A DNA stretch of 64,000 nucleotides from JADGGM01 sp027307005. GTDB lineage: Bacteria; Gemmatimonadota; Gemmatimonadetes; Gemmatimonadales; Gemmatimonadaceae. Of the stretch, positions 45,474 through 54,228 are shown in pieces. A model generated the notes under the pieces. It was not told the origin of the DNA. It made no database searches and was given only the letters and a program-made list of their open reading frames with translations. Both the position numbers and the translations under genes were made by a program. The stretch is taken from assembly GCA_035455745.1 (NCBI GenBank), contig DATIEP010000036.1, positions 183,665 through 247,664 of the forward strand, written 5' to 3'. Numbering within the stretch: position 1 is the stretch's first letter; each line of letters starts with the position of its first letter.

Positions 45474-45659
45474 AGCCAGGCCGCCGTCCGTCAGCGGAGT
45501 TTCGCCCGCAGATATTGCGGCGGCCACCGCACGTCCTGGCCGAGCTCGCGCGGCATCGAGCGGCCAATGCGGGTGGCGCAACAGCTCGCGCGCCATCACC
45601 ACCAGATCCGCCTGCCCCGAGCGCACGATCGTATCGGCCTGCGCCGCATCCGTTATCGC
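45468..45659 (-). pseudogene. C-terminal remnant of an Old Yellow Enzyme family oxidoreductase
   Basis: About 63 codons on the minus strand read AITDAAQADTIVRSGQADLV followed by VMARELLRHPHWPLDAARA, the signature end of NADH:flavin oxidoreductase/YqjM-type enzymes. There is no start codon or upstream barrel: the sequence before it belongs to the DUF3052 gene, which it overlaps by seven bases. It is therefore a gene fragment left after deletion or replacement, with the frame still open. Confidence 0.7.
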
Positions 45660-46057
45660 AGCGCTTTTCTGACCACGAGCTTGAGCCCGGACCAGGTGTC
45701 GTCCACGGCGCACACTTTCACGTCGACGAAACCGAGCGGCAGCGCAAGCGCGCGCACCGTGTCTTCGGTGATGTCCGTTGCCACCTTGGCCGACTTCTTC
45801 GGCCACGACACCCACACCGTCGCCGACGGTCCCAGCGTCCGGCGATATCGCTCGAGCGCTGTCCCGAGCTGCGCCGCGCGCGTTGCGAACACGTGCACGA
45901 TGTCGGTGGTCCGCGTCGCGCGGGCGACGAGCATCACGCCTTCGGGGAGCGGCTCGATCAGGGTGGCGTAGTCGCCGGGCGCACCCGAGGCATGGAGCGA
46001 CATTCCGGCTTTGATGCCGAGCTTGGCGGCGAGCGGTGTCCCGGAATACCCAGCCAT
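45653..46057 (-). CDS. DUF3052 family protein
   Basis: A 134-residue protein: AGYSGTPLAAKLGIKAGM at the N terminus and WVSWPKKSAKVATDITEDTVRALALPLGFVDVKVCAVDDTWSGLKLVVRK at the C terminus are the family signature. ATG 46057 has GGAGGG upstream. No function is established; members often lie near stress genes. Its 3' end runs into an Old Yellow Enzyme remnant. Confidence 0.85.
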   Translation of the reverse strand: MAGYSGTPLAAKLGIKAGMSLHASGAPGDYATLIEPLPEGVMLVARATRTTDIVHVFATRAAQLGTALERYRRTLGPSATVWVSWPKKSAKVATDITEDTVRALALPLGFVDVKVCAVDDTWSGLKLVVRKALR

Positions 46058-46393
46058 GTCGTCCCTCCGCGAGGTGTGCCCGGTCAAGTTTGCCGCGTCC
46101 CGCGCCGCAATTCAATACAATGAGTGCGGCCGGCGGAACGCCTGTCCGTTAGGCGAAGCCGGCTCCGCCGGTGTGGGCGTTCGGACACACGCCGGTCACG
46201 TTGCACAATACGGGCGGAACCACAGGGGTTCCGTGTGGTAGAAACCGCGGTAACTTCCAGCGGATTTCGGCCTCTCGCCTCAGCCCGCGCCTACCCGGGG
46301 TTCGCGGTGCTCGCGTGAGATTCGGTTCGTCACCTGCCGGAGCGCGCGCGGCACTGCCGCGTTCGCTCCGTTGCTCACTGTGGAGCTCGGACA
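46058..46393. other. Intergenic region between DUF3052 and pepA (no gene seen)
   Basis: The 336 bases contain the heptamer GTTAGGC near 46149 and a hairpin CGGAACC (46215-46221) / GGTTCCG (46227-46233). No clear promoter with correct spacing was found. Confidence 0.4.
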
Positions 46394-47875
46394 ATGCCCC
46401 TTCGTGTCAGCACACGCCGGTCCGCCGCCGACTCCGTCGATGTTCCGCTGCTCGTTCTCGCGTTGCGAAGGCATCCGACCGTGGCGCCGGATCTCGTGGC
46501 GCTCGACGCGAAGCTCGGTGGAGCGCTGGGCCGCACCCTGGATCGACGCGAGTTCCGCGGCGCGCGCGATGAGGTGCTGCACCTGGCCGGCGCCGCGGGA
46601 ATCGCGAACCCGCAGCGGGTGCTGCTGGTTGGGTTAGGCGATCCGTCGGACGCCGCCGGCGCGCTGCGCCGCGCCGCGAGCATCGCGGCGCGCCAGGCGC
46701 GAAAGCTCGGGGCGGCTGCGCTCGCCTGGTACGACGGCAGCCGCGGCGATGTATCGGTCGAAGCGGTGACTGTGGGTCTGCTGACCGGGGCCTGGGACTA
46801 TGCCGATCTCAAGACCCCGCCGCCGGCGGATGAGCGTCGACCGGAGCTCGAGTCGGCCGTGATTCTGTGCGATGACGAGGCCGCGGCACAAGCCGTCGAG
46901 CGCGGAACGGCGATCGGTGAGGGAATGGCGCTCGCCCGGCGGCTCGCCATGATGCCGGGGAACCTGTGCACGCCGGACTATCTCGCCGGCGTCGCGCGCG
47001 AGATCGCCGCGCGTCACCGAATGCAGATCACCGTCCTCGGCCGCCCCGAGCTGGAGCAGGAGAAGATGGGATCGTTTCTCTGCGTGGCGCAGGGCACGCC
47101 GCAGGATCCGAAGTTGATCGCGCTCGAGTATCGTCGCGGCCGCGCGGACGCGAAGCCGATCGCGCTCGTGGGGAAGGGGCTGTGCTTCGATTCGGGCGGG
47201 ATCTCGATCAAGCCGGCGCAGGGGATGGAGGCCATGAAGTTCGACATGTGCGGCGCGGCCGGTGTGTTAGGCGCGATGGACGCGATCGCGCGGCTCGGGC
47301 TGCCGGTGAACGTCGTGGGGCTCGTCGGGAGCACGACCAATATGCCATCGGGCACCGCCGTCAATCCCGGCGACGTGGTGCGGAGCCACCTCGGCAAGAG
47401 CATCGAGGTGATCAACACCGACGCCGAGGGGCGGCTGGTGCTGGCGGACGTGTTGTCGTACGCGCGGCGGTTCTCGCCCTCGGCGGTGGTCGATGCCGCG
47501 ACGCTCACCGGCGCCTGCGTGATTGCGTTAGGCCACACGGCGAGCGGCGTGTTCGGCACCGACGAGGAGCTCGTCGCCGACGTGCTCGCCGCGGGCATGC
47601 GCGCCGGCGAGCCCGGCTGGCGGCTGCCGCTCTACGACGACTACAAGGAGCTCATCAAGAGCGACGTCGCCGACATCAAGAATTCCGGCGGACGTCCCGC
47701 CGGGGCATGCACGGCGGCGATGTTCCTCAAGGAATTCGCCGAGGAGTTTCCGTGGGTGCACCTCGACATCGCCGGCACCGCCTACTCGGAATCCGACCTC
47801 ACGTACATCCCGAAGGGCCCGACCGGCGTTCCGGTGGGCACGTTCGTCGAGCTGGTGCGGGGGAGGGCGCGCTGA
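46394..47875 (+). CDS. pepA: Leucyl aminopeptidase (M17)
   Basis: A 493-residue cytosolic aminopeptidase. Metal site: VGKGLCFDSGGISIKP (Lys and Asp, near 260), MKFDMCGAAGVLGAM (Asp) and the diagnostic NTDAEGRLVLADVL (Asp/Glu and Arg, near 340). The N-terminal domain has VLLVGLGD. Its stop region overlaps the start of the outer-membrane protein gene. It degrades small peptides and may also bind DNA as in E. coli. Confidence 0.94.
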   Translation: MPLRVSTRRSAADSVDVPLLVLALRRHPTVAPDLVALDAKLGGALGRTLDRREFRGARDEVLHLAGAAGIANPQRVLLVGLGDPSDAAGALRRAASIAARQARKLGAAALAWYDGSRGDVSVEAVTVGLLTGAWDYADLKTPPPADERRPELESAVILCDDEAAAQAVERGTAIGEGMALARRLAMMPGNLCTPDYLAGVAREIAARHRMQITVLGRPELEQEKMGSFLCVAQGTPQDPKLIALEYRRGRADAKPIALVGKGLCFDSGGISIKPAQGMEAMKFDMCGAAGVLGAMDAIARLGLPVNVVGLVGSTTNMPSGTAVNPGDVVRSHLGKSIEVINTDAEGRLVLADVLSYARRFSPSAVVDAATLTGACVIALGHTASGVFGTDEELVADVLAAGMRAGEPGWRLPLYDDYKELIKSDVADIKNSGGRPAGACTAAMFLKEFAEEFPWVHLDIAGTAYSESDLTYIPKGPTGVPVGTFVELVRGRAR

Positions 47876-49770
47876 CCGGCGCTCGCCGTTCCGTTAGGCG
47901 CGCGCCGTGGGCAGTGCTGCTCGCGCTCGCCGTCGCCGGGACGGCGGCCGCGCAGACGGTGCCGGCGCGGCACGACACCACACGCGCGGATACCACGCGC
48001 GCCGACACGAGCACGCACGCGGTGCCGATGCCGTCGGATACCGCGCACGCGGATACGACGAAGTCCGACACCACCAGCGACACGACGCAGGTCCCCAAGG
48101 ACACGATCAAGGCGCCCCTCGCACACGCCGAGCTCCCCGAGCTCGTGGGCATCGGCGCGCCGTATCACTGGGACCGCGACCAGTTCTTCGCCACCGGCGC
48201 GATCAACCTGCTCGATCTGCTCAAGCTCATTCCCGGCGTCACGACCTTCCGATCGGGCTGGATCACATCCCCGCAGTACGCCGCCTACCTCGGGGATCCC
48301 GCGCGCATCCGATTTTTCTACGACGGCGTCGAAGTCGAGAACCTGGATCCGCGCTCGCCCGGCGCGTTAGACCCATCCGAGGTGCAACTCTACTCACTCG
48401 AGGAAGTGTCAGTGGAGCGAGGTGCCGACGAGCTGCGCGTCTATCTTCGCAGCTGGCGCGTGCAGCGCACCTCGACCAACACGCGCGTCGATGTGCTGAC
48501 GGGCGACGAGGGCACGAACCTGTATCGCGGCTTCTACGGCAAGCGATACGGCAACGGGATGGCGCTGCAGTTGACCGGACAGCAGTACGGCACCAACAGC
48601 GATCCCACCATCGGCGGCGGTGACGAGCTCGCGCTCACGGGCCGGCTCGGTTGGGCAAAGGGTCCGTGGAGCATCGACGGGTATGCGATCCGGTCGAGCC
48701 GCACGCGCGACGAACAGGACATGGACCTCGTGACCAACACGAACGGCGTCGTCCCCGAGCAGGATCGCACGCGGACCGACGCGTACCTGCGTGCGGGCTA
48801 CGGCGATCCGGATTCCGGATCGTGGGCGCAGGTGATGGTCGCCGCGCAGCAGTTCGCCGAACACTCGAACTTTCATCCGCAGCTCAACTTCGCGCCGGCG
48901 GACTCCGCCGACACGACCGTGTCGGCCAAGCAGCTCGTGGCCACGGGCGGCTTCACGCGGTGGGGCCTGCGGCTGAGCGCCGCCGACCGGCTGCACATCC
49001 TGCCTAACTCGACGATGAACTCGCTCGAGGCCCGGCTCGCATACGAGCGAAAGGAATTGGCGGTCTCGTTCGTTGCCGACTATCGCGGACCCGATACGAC
49101 GTCGACGGAAGAGGCGTCGGCGCGCTTCACGCCGCTGGACTTCTTTTCGGTCACCGGCGCGGTGACGCACCGGCACGGTGGCGGGGTCGACGGCGGCGAA
49201 CAGGTTGCCGTGAGGCTCGAGGCCGGCATCAAGGTGCTCGGCACCTGGCTCTCGGGCGGCATTCTGAGGCGCGATGCCGCGCTCGTGCCCGGACTTCCCG
49301 CGTACGACACGAGCTTCGCCGCCCAGCGCGCAGCGGCGGCCACAGGCATTTACGGCACGATCCGCGGCAAGTTCTACAAAGACATCGGCGCCGACGTGTG
49401 GGCCGTGCGCTACTCGAACAACGGATACTATCGGCCGCAGGTTCAAACGCGCGAAGAATTGTATCTCGACACGAAGTGGCTGAGCCGCTTCCCGAGCGGC
49501 AACTTCGGCTTCCGCGGGTCGATCGCGCACGAGTTCCGGCAGAACGTGCTCTTTCCCACCACGACATCGGACGAAACGTTCAACAACAACGCGCCGTTCG
49601 CGCTGTTCAGCCATGTGCTCGTGGGGAGCATCGAAGTTCGCATCCTCGACGCCGTGATCTTTTTCCACTCGACGTACGGCATCAACCCGCCGATTTACGA
49701 AATCGTCCCGGGCTACGCGCAGCCGCGGCAGCTGCTCACGTACGGTGTGCGGTGGCAGTTCTGGGATTGA
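47872..49770 (+). CDS. Outer-membrane protein with TonB-plug-like domain and barrel, CTG start
   Basis: About 632 residues. An n-region (TGARRSVRRAPW) and signal peptide (AVLLALAVAGTAAAQ) are followed by a Thr/Asp-rich low-complexity stretch (DTTRADTTRADT...). A plug-like segment follows (AINLLDLLKLIPGVTTFRSG, VEVENLDPRSPGALDPSEVQLYSLEEVSVERGADELRVYL) and then a beta-barrel with alternating strands ending in GVRWQFWD, a C-terminal Trp-rich signature. In frame there is no ATG, and the only GTG (47914) would cut the signal peptide. A CTG at 47872 overlaps the pepA stop and has GGGGGAGGG just upstream, so it is the likely start. The transported substrate is unknown; no TonB box is visible. Confidence 0.75.
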   Translation: MTGARRSVRRAPWAVLLALAVAGTAAAQTVPARHDTTRADTTRADTSTHAVPMPSDTAHADTTKSDTTSDTTQVPKDTIKAPLAHAELPELVGIGAPYHWDRDQFFATGAINLLDLLKLIPGVTTFRSGWITSPQYAAYLGDPARIRFFYDGVEVENLDPRSPGALDPSEVQLYSLEEVSVERGADELRVYLRSWRVQRTSTNTRVDVLTGDEGTNLYRGFYGKRYGNGMALQLTGQQYGTNSDPTIGGGDELALTGRLGWAKGPWSIDGYAIRSSRTRDEQDMDLVTNTNGVVPEQDRTRTDAYLRAGYGDPDSGSWAQVMVAAQQFAEHSNFHPQLNFAPADSADTTVSAKQLVATGGFTRWGLRLSAADRLHILPNSTMNSLEARLAYERKELAVSFVADYRGPDTTSTEEASARFTPLDFFSVTGAVTHRHGGGVDGGEQVAVRLEAGIKVLGTWLSGGILRRDAALVPGLPAYDTSFAAQRAAAATGIYGTIRGKFYKDIGADVWAVRYSNNGYYRPQVQTREELYLDTKWLSRFPSGNFGFRGSIAHEFRQNVLFPTTTSDETFNNNAPFALFSHVLVGSIEVRILDAVIFFHSTYGINPPIYEIVPGYAQPRQLLTYGVRWQFWD

Positions 49771-49920
49771 AACGCGTGTACCCGTTCACTCGACCGATGG
49801 CACGACCGCGCTTTTCACGAAAATGCGCCAGCGCGCGGCATGGGTGATGCGAAAGCAGTGACCGCGTGGCGAGGCTCCACCCAAACGCCACATGGAGGGA
49901 TCTACGACAAAAGCTCAAAC

Positions 49921-50023
49921 GGATAGGATGCAAGAGATGGGGTCGGCGCACCTCCACGCTTAACGACGCGTCGTTGAGGTTGCATGTGCACCGACCCCGT
50001 CTCTTGTATCCTTGTGGTTATCC
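49921..50023. repeat. Long imperfect hairpin (palindromic element)
   Basis: About 50-nt arms: GGATGCAAGAGATGGGGTCG (49926-49945) pairs with CGACCCCGTCTCTTGTATCC (reverse complement, ending near 50012). The two arms run to a perfect centre AACGACGCGTCGTT (49962-49975). A few mismatches and bulges occur near GGCGCACCTCC / GTTGCATGTGC. It has the form of a REP/MITE-like or self-folding RNA element. The surrounding gap (49771-50264) holds no gene. Confidence 0.65.
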
Positions 50024-50264
50024 TTCACACCAGAGCGAAGAAGCTCTCCGCACAGGCCTCCAGTTAGCCCTCACGTCGCTCTTCCAGCGGACATAGTGCG
50101 CCGACGTTGACCCTGTGTGGAGAATCCAGCACTGCCGCGCTTCCGGAAATTCCCAAAGACTTTTTCCAACAAACCACGCCTCGACGCCCACCACGCTTGA
50201 TAGACCCGGCGCCGAGCAGCCGAGCGATCCGCGCCGCTATCCGTGCTCTTGTCGCTCTACTGCC

Positions 50265-50293
50265 TTGAAAAGGTCGTTGTGGCTCCGTAACTT
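50265..50293 (+). promoter_or_regulatory. Promoter for yicC operon (near-leaderless)
   Basis: TTGAAA, a 17-base spacer and TAACTT end 12 bases before the yicC ATG, so the transcript would have almost no 5' leader. Confidence 0.55.
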
Positions 50294-50305
50294 ACATGAT
50301 TATCC

Positions 50306-51184
50306 ATGATACGTAGCATGACCGGGTTCGGAGCCGCGACGGGTCGGTTCGGCGCGCAACGGGTGACCGTCGAGCTTCGCACGGTGAACCACCGCTTCTT
50401 CAACCCCAACATCAAACTCTCCGGCGCCATGGCGCGCTGGGAAGGCGAGGTGCGCGAGGTCCTGCGAAAGGCGATCGCGCGCGGACACGTCTCGCTCACC
50501 GCCCGCACGGAACGCGATGCGCCGGGCGAAAATGGTTTGATGGTGGATGAACGGCGCTTCGCCGATTATGTGGAGCTCGTCCGGGCGCTCCAGAAAAAGC
50601 ACGGCCTGTCGAGCGAGATCGATGTGTCGACCATCCTGCGGCTGCCCGATGTGTTAGGCGCCGACGCGCGCGATGACACGGGCACCGCCGACGAGCTCTC
50701 GGCGATCGTGCGAGATGCCGTGGCCGCGCTCACCGCGATGCGCGACGCAGAAGGCGCACGCATCGCGACGGTGCTCGAGGAACGGATCACCATCGTCGAA
50801 CGCGCGGTGGACCGCATTGCCGCGCGCGCGCCGGAACGCCTGGTGGCAGAGCGCGAGCGGCTGCGGGAATCGGTGCGAGAGCTGAGTGGAGGCGTCGACG
50901 TCGACCCGCAACGGTTGGCACAGGAAATCGCAATCCTCGCCGATCGCCTGGATGTGTCCGAAGAAGTGGACCGGTTCCGCTCGCACGTGCAGGCGTTTCG
51001 ATCGGCCCTGCACGGCCAGACCAACGGTCAGGTAGGCAAGCGGCTTGGATTCTTGCTGCAAGAGATGCTTCGAGAAGCGAATACCACCGGAAGCAAGGCG
51101 CGCGATGCCGTCATGATGCACGACGTCGTTGCAGTAAAGGAGGAACTCGAGCGCATCGCCGAGCAGGTGGAGAACGTCGAGTGA
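50306..51184 (+). CDS. yicC: YicC family endoribonuclease
   Basis: A 292-residue YicC: IRSMTGFGAATGRFGAQRVTVELRTVNHRF at the N terminus, DVDPQRLAQEIAILADRLDVSEEVDRFRSHVQAFRSAL near 205 and GKRLGFLLQEMLREANTTGSKARDAVMMHDVVAVKEELERIAEQVENVE at the end. E. coli YicC is an endoribonuclease that affects small-RNA levels. It overlaps gmk (GTGA), as in many bacteria. Confidence 0.95.
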   Translation: MIRSMTGFGAATGRFGAQRVTVELRTVNHRFFNPNIKLSGAMARWEGEVREVLRKAIARGHVSLTARTERDAPGENGLMVDERRFADYVELVRALQKKHGLSSEIDVSTILRLPDVLGADARDDTGTADELSAIVRDAVAALTAMRDAEGARIATVLEERITIVERAVDRIAARAPERLVAERERLRESVRELSGGVDVDPQRLAQEIAILADRLDVSEEVDRFRSHVQAFRSALHGQTNGQVGKRLGFLLQEMLREANTTGSKARDAVMMHDVVAVKEELERIAEQVENVE

Positions 51185-51813
51185 ACGTCTTTCCGATCAT
51201 CCTCTCGGCGCCCTCGGGAGGCGGCAAGACGACCATCACCCACGCGCTGCTCAAACAGCGCAGGGATGTCGGATACTCGGTGTCCTGCACCACCCGTCCG
51301 CCGCGGCCGGAAGAAGTCAACGGGAAAGACTATTACTTTTTGTCGACGGCCGAATTTCTCGAGCGCCAGCAGCACGGGGAGTTCGCCGAATCAGCGGCAG
51401 TGCACGGACACCTGTACGGCACGCTGCGCAGCGAAGTGACCCGTGTGCTTGGCGAAGGCCGCCACGTGATCATGGACATCGATGTTCAGGGCGCTTCACA
51501 GTTCCGCGCGGTGTTCCCGGAGTCGGTGTTGATCTACGTGCTGCCACCGTCCGGTGAAGTGTTGCTGGAACGTCTCCGGCACCGTCAAACGGAGACGCCC
51601 GAAACATTGAAGAAACGACTCGTCAGCGCGTTGGGCGAGCTCAGAGCCGTACCCATGTTCCAGTATGTGGTCCTGAACGATGAACTCGACCAAGCGGTGT
51701 CCAACGTGTCGCGCATCATCGATGCCGAAGGCCTCCGCCGCGAACGCCTACAAAACGTGGAACGCGACGTACGCCGAATCATCGAACGGCTGGAGAAGGA
51801 ATTGAGCCCATGA
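51181..51813 (+). CDS. gmk: Guanylate kinase
   Basis: A 210-residue GMP kinase. The P-loop LSAPSGGGKTTITHAL is near residue 8; the GMP-binding segment VSCTTRPPRPEEVNGKDYYFLS is near 35, and GTLRSEV and VIMDIDVQGA near 90. The C terminus includes DVRRIIERLEKEL. GTG 51181 overlaps yicC. Confidence 0.96.
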   Translation: MNVFPIILSAPSGGGKTTITHALLKQRRDVGYSVSCTTRPPRPEEVNGKDYYFLSTAEFLERQQHGEFAESAAVHGHLYGTLRSEVTRVLGEGRHVIMDIDVQGASQFRAVFPESVLIYVLPPSGEVLLERLRHRQTETPETLKKRLVSALGELRAVPMFQYVVLNDELDQAVSNVSRIIDAEGLRRERLQNVERDVRRIIERLEKELSP

Positions 51814-51821
51814 ACTCGATT

Positions 51822-51925
51822 TGTTTTGTCCCTTGTCCGTCTTTGTCCGTCCATTTCCGGCTTTGTCCGTCTTTATTTTTTCTTAGCTTCAGTCCGCCTT
51901 TAGTCCGCCTTTACCTCTTCGGAGT
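51822..51925 (+). repeat. Intergenic CTTTGTCCGCC repeats, tandem
   Basis: Between gmk and rpoZ lie tandem units TTGTCCCTTGTCCGTCTTTG, TCCATTTCCGGCTTTGTCCG, TCTTTATTTTTTCTTAGC and CAGTCCGCCTTTAGTCCGCC. These are the reverse-complement orientation of the CGGACAAAG family. A T-rich stretch (51871 onward) may act as terminator or as an unstructured leader for rpoZ. Confidence 0.55.
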
Positions 51926-51933
51926 CTAATCCC

Positions 51934-52143
51934 ATGCAGGTCTACACTCCGTCCGACGTCACCAAGCGCGCGGCGAACAAATATCTCGGCGTCCTCGTCG
52001 CCGCCAAGTATGCGCGCCTGCTCAACGAATTTCCGCGCACGATGAACGAAGCGCGCGAGAAGAAGCTCACCACACGCGCCCTCGAGGACCTCACGAACGA
52101 GGACGGCATCGAGTACCGCGTGATCCCGCGCCGCACGCGTTAG
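51934..52143 (+). CDS. rpoZ: RNA polymerase omega subunit
   Basis: A 69-residue protein with omega hallmarks: KRAANKYLGVLVAAKYARLLNE followed by KKLTTRALEDLTNEDGIEYRV. It assists assembly of the beta' subunit. Its TAG stop lies within CGTTAGGC, the window-wide heptamer. Confidence 0.85.
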   Translation: MQVYTPSDVTKRAANKYLGVLVAAKYARLLNEFPRTMNEAREKKLTTRALEDLTNEDGIEYRVIPRRTR

Positions 52144-52154
52144 GCATCGTTCCG

Positions 52155-53357
52155 GTGCGCCCGTTCGGTGGTGCGCGCATCGTCCTCGGCGTGAGCGGCG
52201 GCATCGCGGCCTACAAGGCGGGATGGGTCGCGCGGCTGCTCGCGGCCGCGGGCGCCGACGTCGACGTCGTGATGACGCGCGCCGCCACGCAGTTCATTGC
52301 GCCGCTGACCTTCGAGGCGCTCACGGGACGCGCAGTGCACACCGATCTCTTCGCCCCGGGACGCGCCCTCGACCACATCCATCTCGCCCGCGAAGCCGAC
52401 GCGCTGGTCGTCGCACCGGCCACCGCCGATTTCCTGGCACGCGCCGCGCACGGACGCGCCGACGACCTCCTCGCCGCGTGTCTCCTCGCGACCACCGCGC
52501 CGGTGCTGCTGTTCCCGGCGATGAACGACGCGATGTGGGCGCACCCGCAAACCCAGCGCAACGCGATGCACCTTCGAGACGTCGGCTACACCGTGGTCGA
52601 GCCCGATGTCGGCGCACTCGCGGCAGGCGAGGGCAGCGGTCCGGGCCGCATGCCGGAACCCGAGGTCATCGTCGCGCACGTGGGCCGCGCGCTCGATGAC
52701 GCATCGCTCCGCGGACGCACCATCGTGGTCACCGCGGGTCCGACGCGCGAGCCCGTGGACCCGGTGCGATTCCTGTCTAACCGGAGCAGCGGGAAGATGG
52801 GGGTGGCGATCGCGTCGGCGGCCTGGCGCCGCGGTGCGCAGGTCGTGCTCATCGCGGGTCCGCTCGACGTGCCGGATCCCATCGGGCCGGCGCTCGTGCG
52901 CGTGGAGACCACCGAGCAGATGGCAGAGGCAGTGAGGCAGGCGCTTCCCGGCGCGCACGCGCTGATCATGGCGGCGGCGCCGTCCGATTTCCGCGCCGCC
53001 GAACCGGCCGCCGGCAAGATCAAGAAAGCCGATGGACCACCATCGATTGCCCTTGCGACCACCCCCGACATCTTCGCCTGTACCGTTAGGCACAGGCCGC
53101 CCGGGCTCGTCACCGTCGGGTTCGCGCTCGAGACCGATCACCTGCTCGAGAGCGCGCGCGCCAAGCTCGCGGACAAGCAGCTCGACGTGATCGTCGCCAA
53201 CAGCGCGGGCGAGGCCGACGCCGGGTTCGGCGCCGACACGAATCGCGTCACCATTCTCGCGCCCGACGGATCGGCAGATGCGATTCCCCTCATGCCGAAG
53301 ACGTCACTTGCCGATGTCATCCTCGACCGCGTCGAGGCCATTCTGCGTGCGCGCTGA
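52155..53357 (+). CDS. coaBC: Bifunctional CoaBC (Dfp): PPC synthetase/decarboxylase
   Basis: A 400-residue CoA biosynthesis enzyme. The CoaC half has VSGGIAAYKAGWVARLL, the catalytic His in HIHLAREADALVVAPATA, PAMNDAMWAHPQTQ near 120 and the clamp loop LAAGEGSGPGRMPEPE near 155, where the family Cys (A-C-G-x-x-G-x-G-R-M) is absent. The CoaB half has VTAGPTREPVDPVRFLSNRSSGKMG, AAAPSDFRAA and KADGPPSIALATTPDI. GTG 52155 opens the conserved strand VLGVSGGIAAYK. Confidence 0.93.
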   Translation: MRPFGGARIVLGVSGGIAAYKAGWVARLLAAAGADVDVVMTRAATQFIAPLTFEALTGRAVHTDLFAPGRALDHIHLAREADALVVAPATADFLARAAHGRADDLLAACLLATTAPVLLFPAMNDAMWAHPQTQRNAMHLRDVGYTVVEPDVGALAAGEGSGPGRMPEPEVIVAHVGRALDDASLRGRTIVVTAGPTREPVDPVRFLSNRSSGKMGVAIASAAWRRGAQVVLIAGPLDVPDPIGPALVRVETTEQMAEAVRQALPGAHALIMAAAPSDFRAAEPAAGKIKKADGPPSIALATTPDIFACTVRHRPPGLVTVGFALETDHLLESARAKLADKQLDVIVANSAGEADAGFGADTNRVTILAPDGSADAIPLMPKTSLADVILDRVEAILRAR

Positions 53358-54228
53358 GGAGCTGCTCCGCCGCTATCTCGAGCAGCGGCGCGATCAGGGC
53401 GAAGTCGAGCTGGTCCTCGACACGATGTCGGTGGACGACGTCATGCGGCTGATCGGCGCCGCCCATCGCCGCGAGACGTCGAGCGCGAGCACCGACGCGT
53501 CGGACTGGCGCGAAGCGCTCCGTTCGGCCGGCGCACGAACCGCGTCGCCCGCGGCGCCGCCCGTCGAGCGCAGTCTATCGCCGGCCCCGAGTACACCGGC
53601 GAGTCTGCCGCCCGACGGTCTCGTCGTGGGCAGCGAAGGGCGCGAGCTCTTTGACGGCGAGCTCGGGCACTGTCAAACGGTACAGCACGTCGAGGCGCTC
53701 ATCGGCGCCTGCCGCAAGTGTGATCTCTACCGAACCGCCAAGCATCCTGTGCCGGGCGAGGGCAGCGCGACGGCGCGTCTCGTGTGCGTCGGCGAGGCGC
53801 CGGGCGCGAGTGAAGACGAAACCGGCCGCCCGTTCGTCGGCCAGGCCGGTCAACTGCTCACCAAGATTCTCGAGGCTATCAAGCTCGCACGCGAGGACGT
53901 ATTCATTGTCAACGTGCTGAAGCACCGGCCGCCCGGGAATCGCAACCCGCTTCCAATCGAAGTCGACGCGTGCCGTCCCTATCTGGTGCGCCAGCTGGAG
54001 ATCATTCGACCGTCGGTCATCGTCGCGTTCGGCACGTTCGCCGCACAGACCCTACTCGACACCAAGCTCTCAATCGGCAAATTACGCGGAGCGATTCACC
54101 GCTACCACGGGATTCCCGTCGTCGTCACCTATCACCCGGCCGCGCTCCTCCGCAATCCCGCCTGGAAGCGACCAACTTGGGAAGATGTCCAGCTCGCTCG
54201 TCGACTCCTCGATGGCGTCCGCCAATGA
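53347..54228 (+). CDS. Family 4-like uracil-DNA glycosylase
   Basis: A 293-residue protein. A Pro/Ala-rich N-terminal extension (to about 100) precedes the UDG core: CRKCDLYRTAKHPVPGEGSATARLVCVGEAPGASEDETGRPFVGQAGQLL (GEAPG motif), VFIVNVLKHRPPGNRNP, ACRPYLVRQLEII and VTYHPAALLRNP (C-terminal HPS-like). The Cys residues are consistent with the 4Fe-4S cluster of family 4. GTG 53347 overlaps coaBC by 11 bases. It removes uracil from DNA. It is often found beside dnaB in this gene order. Confidence 0.9.
   Translation: MRAEELLRRYLEQRRDQGEVELVLDTMSVDDVMRLIGAAHRRETSSASTDASDWREALRSAGARTASPAAPPVERSLSPAPSTPASLPPDGLVVGSEGRELFDGELGHCQTVQHVEALIGACRKCDLYRTAKHPVPGEGSATARLVCVGEAPGASEDETGRPFVGQAGQLLTKILEAIKLAREDVFIVNVLKHRPPGNRNPLPIEVDACRPYLVRQLEIIRPSVIVAFGTFAAQTLLDTKLSIGKLRGAIHRYHGIPVVVTYHPAALLRNPAWKRPTWEDVQLARRLLDGVRQ

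Noticed and set aside
46394..46420. N-terminal extension upstream of pepA
   Set aside because: No in-frame start with RBS before 46394 and no conserved sequence there.
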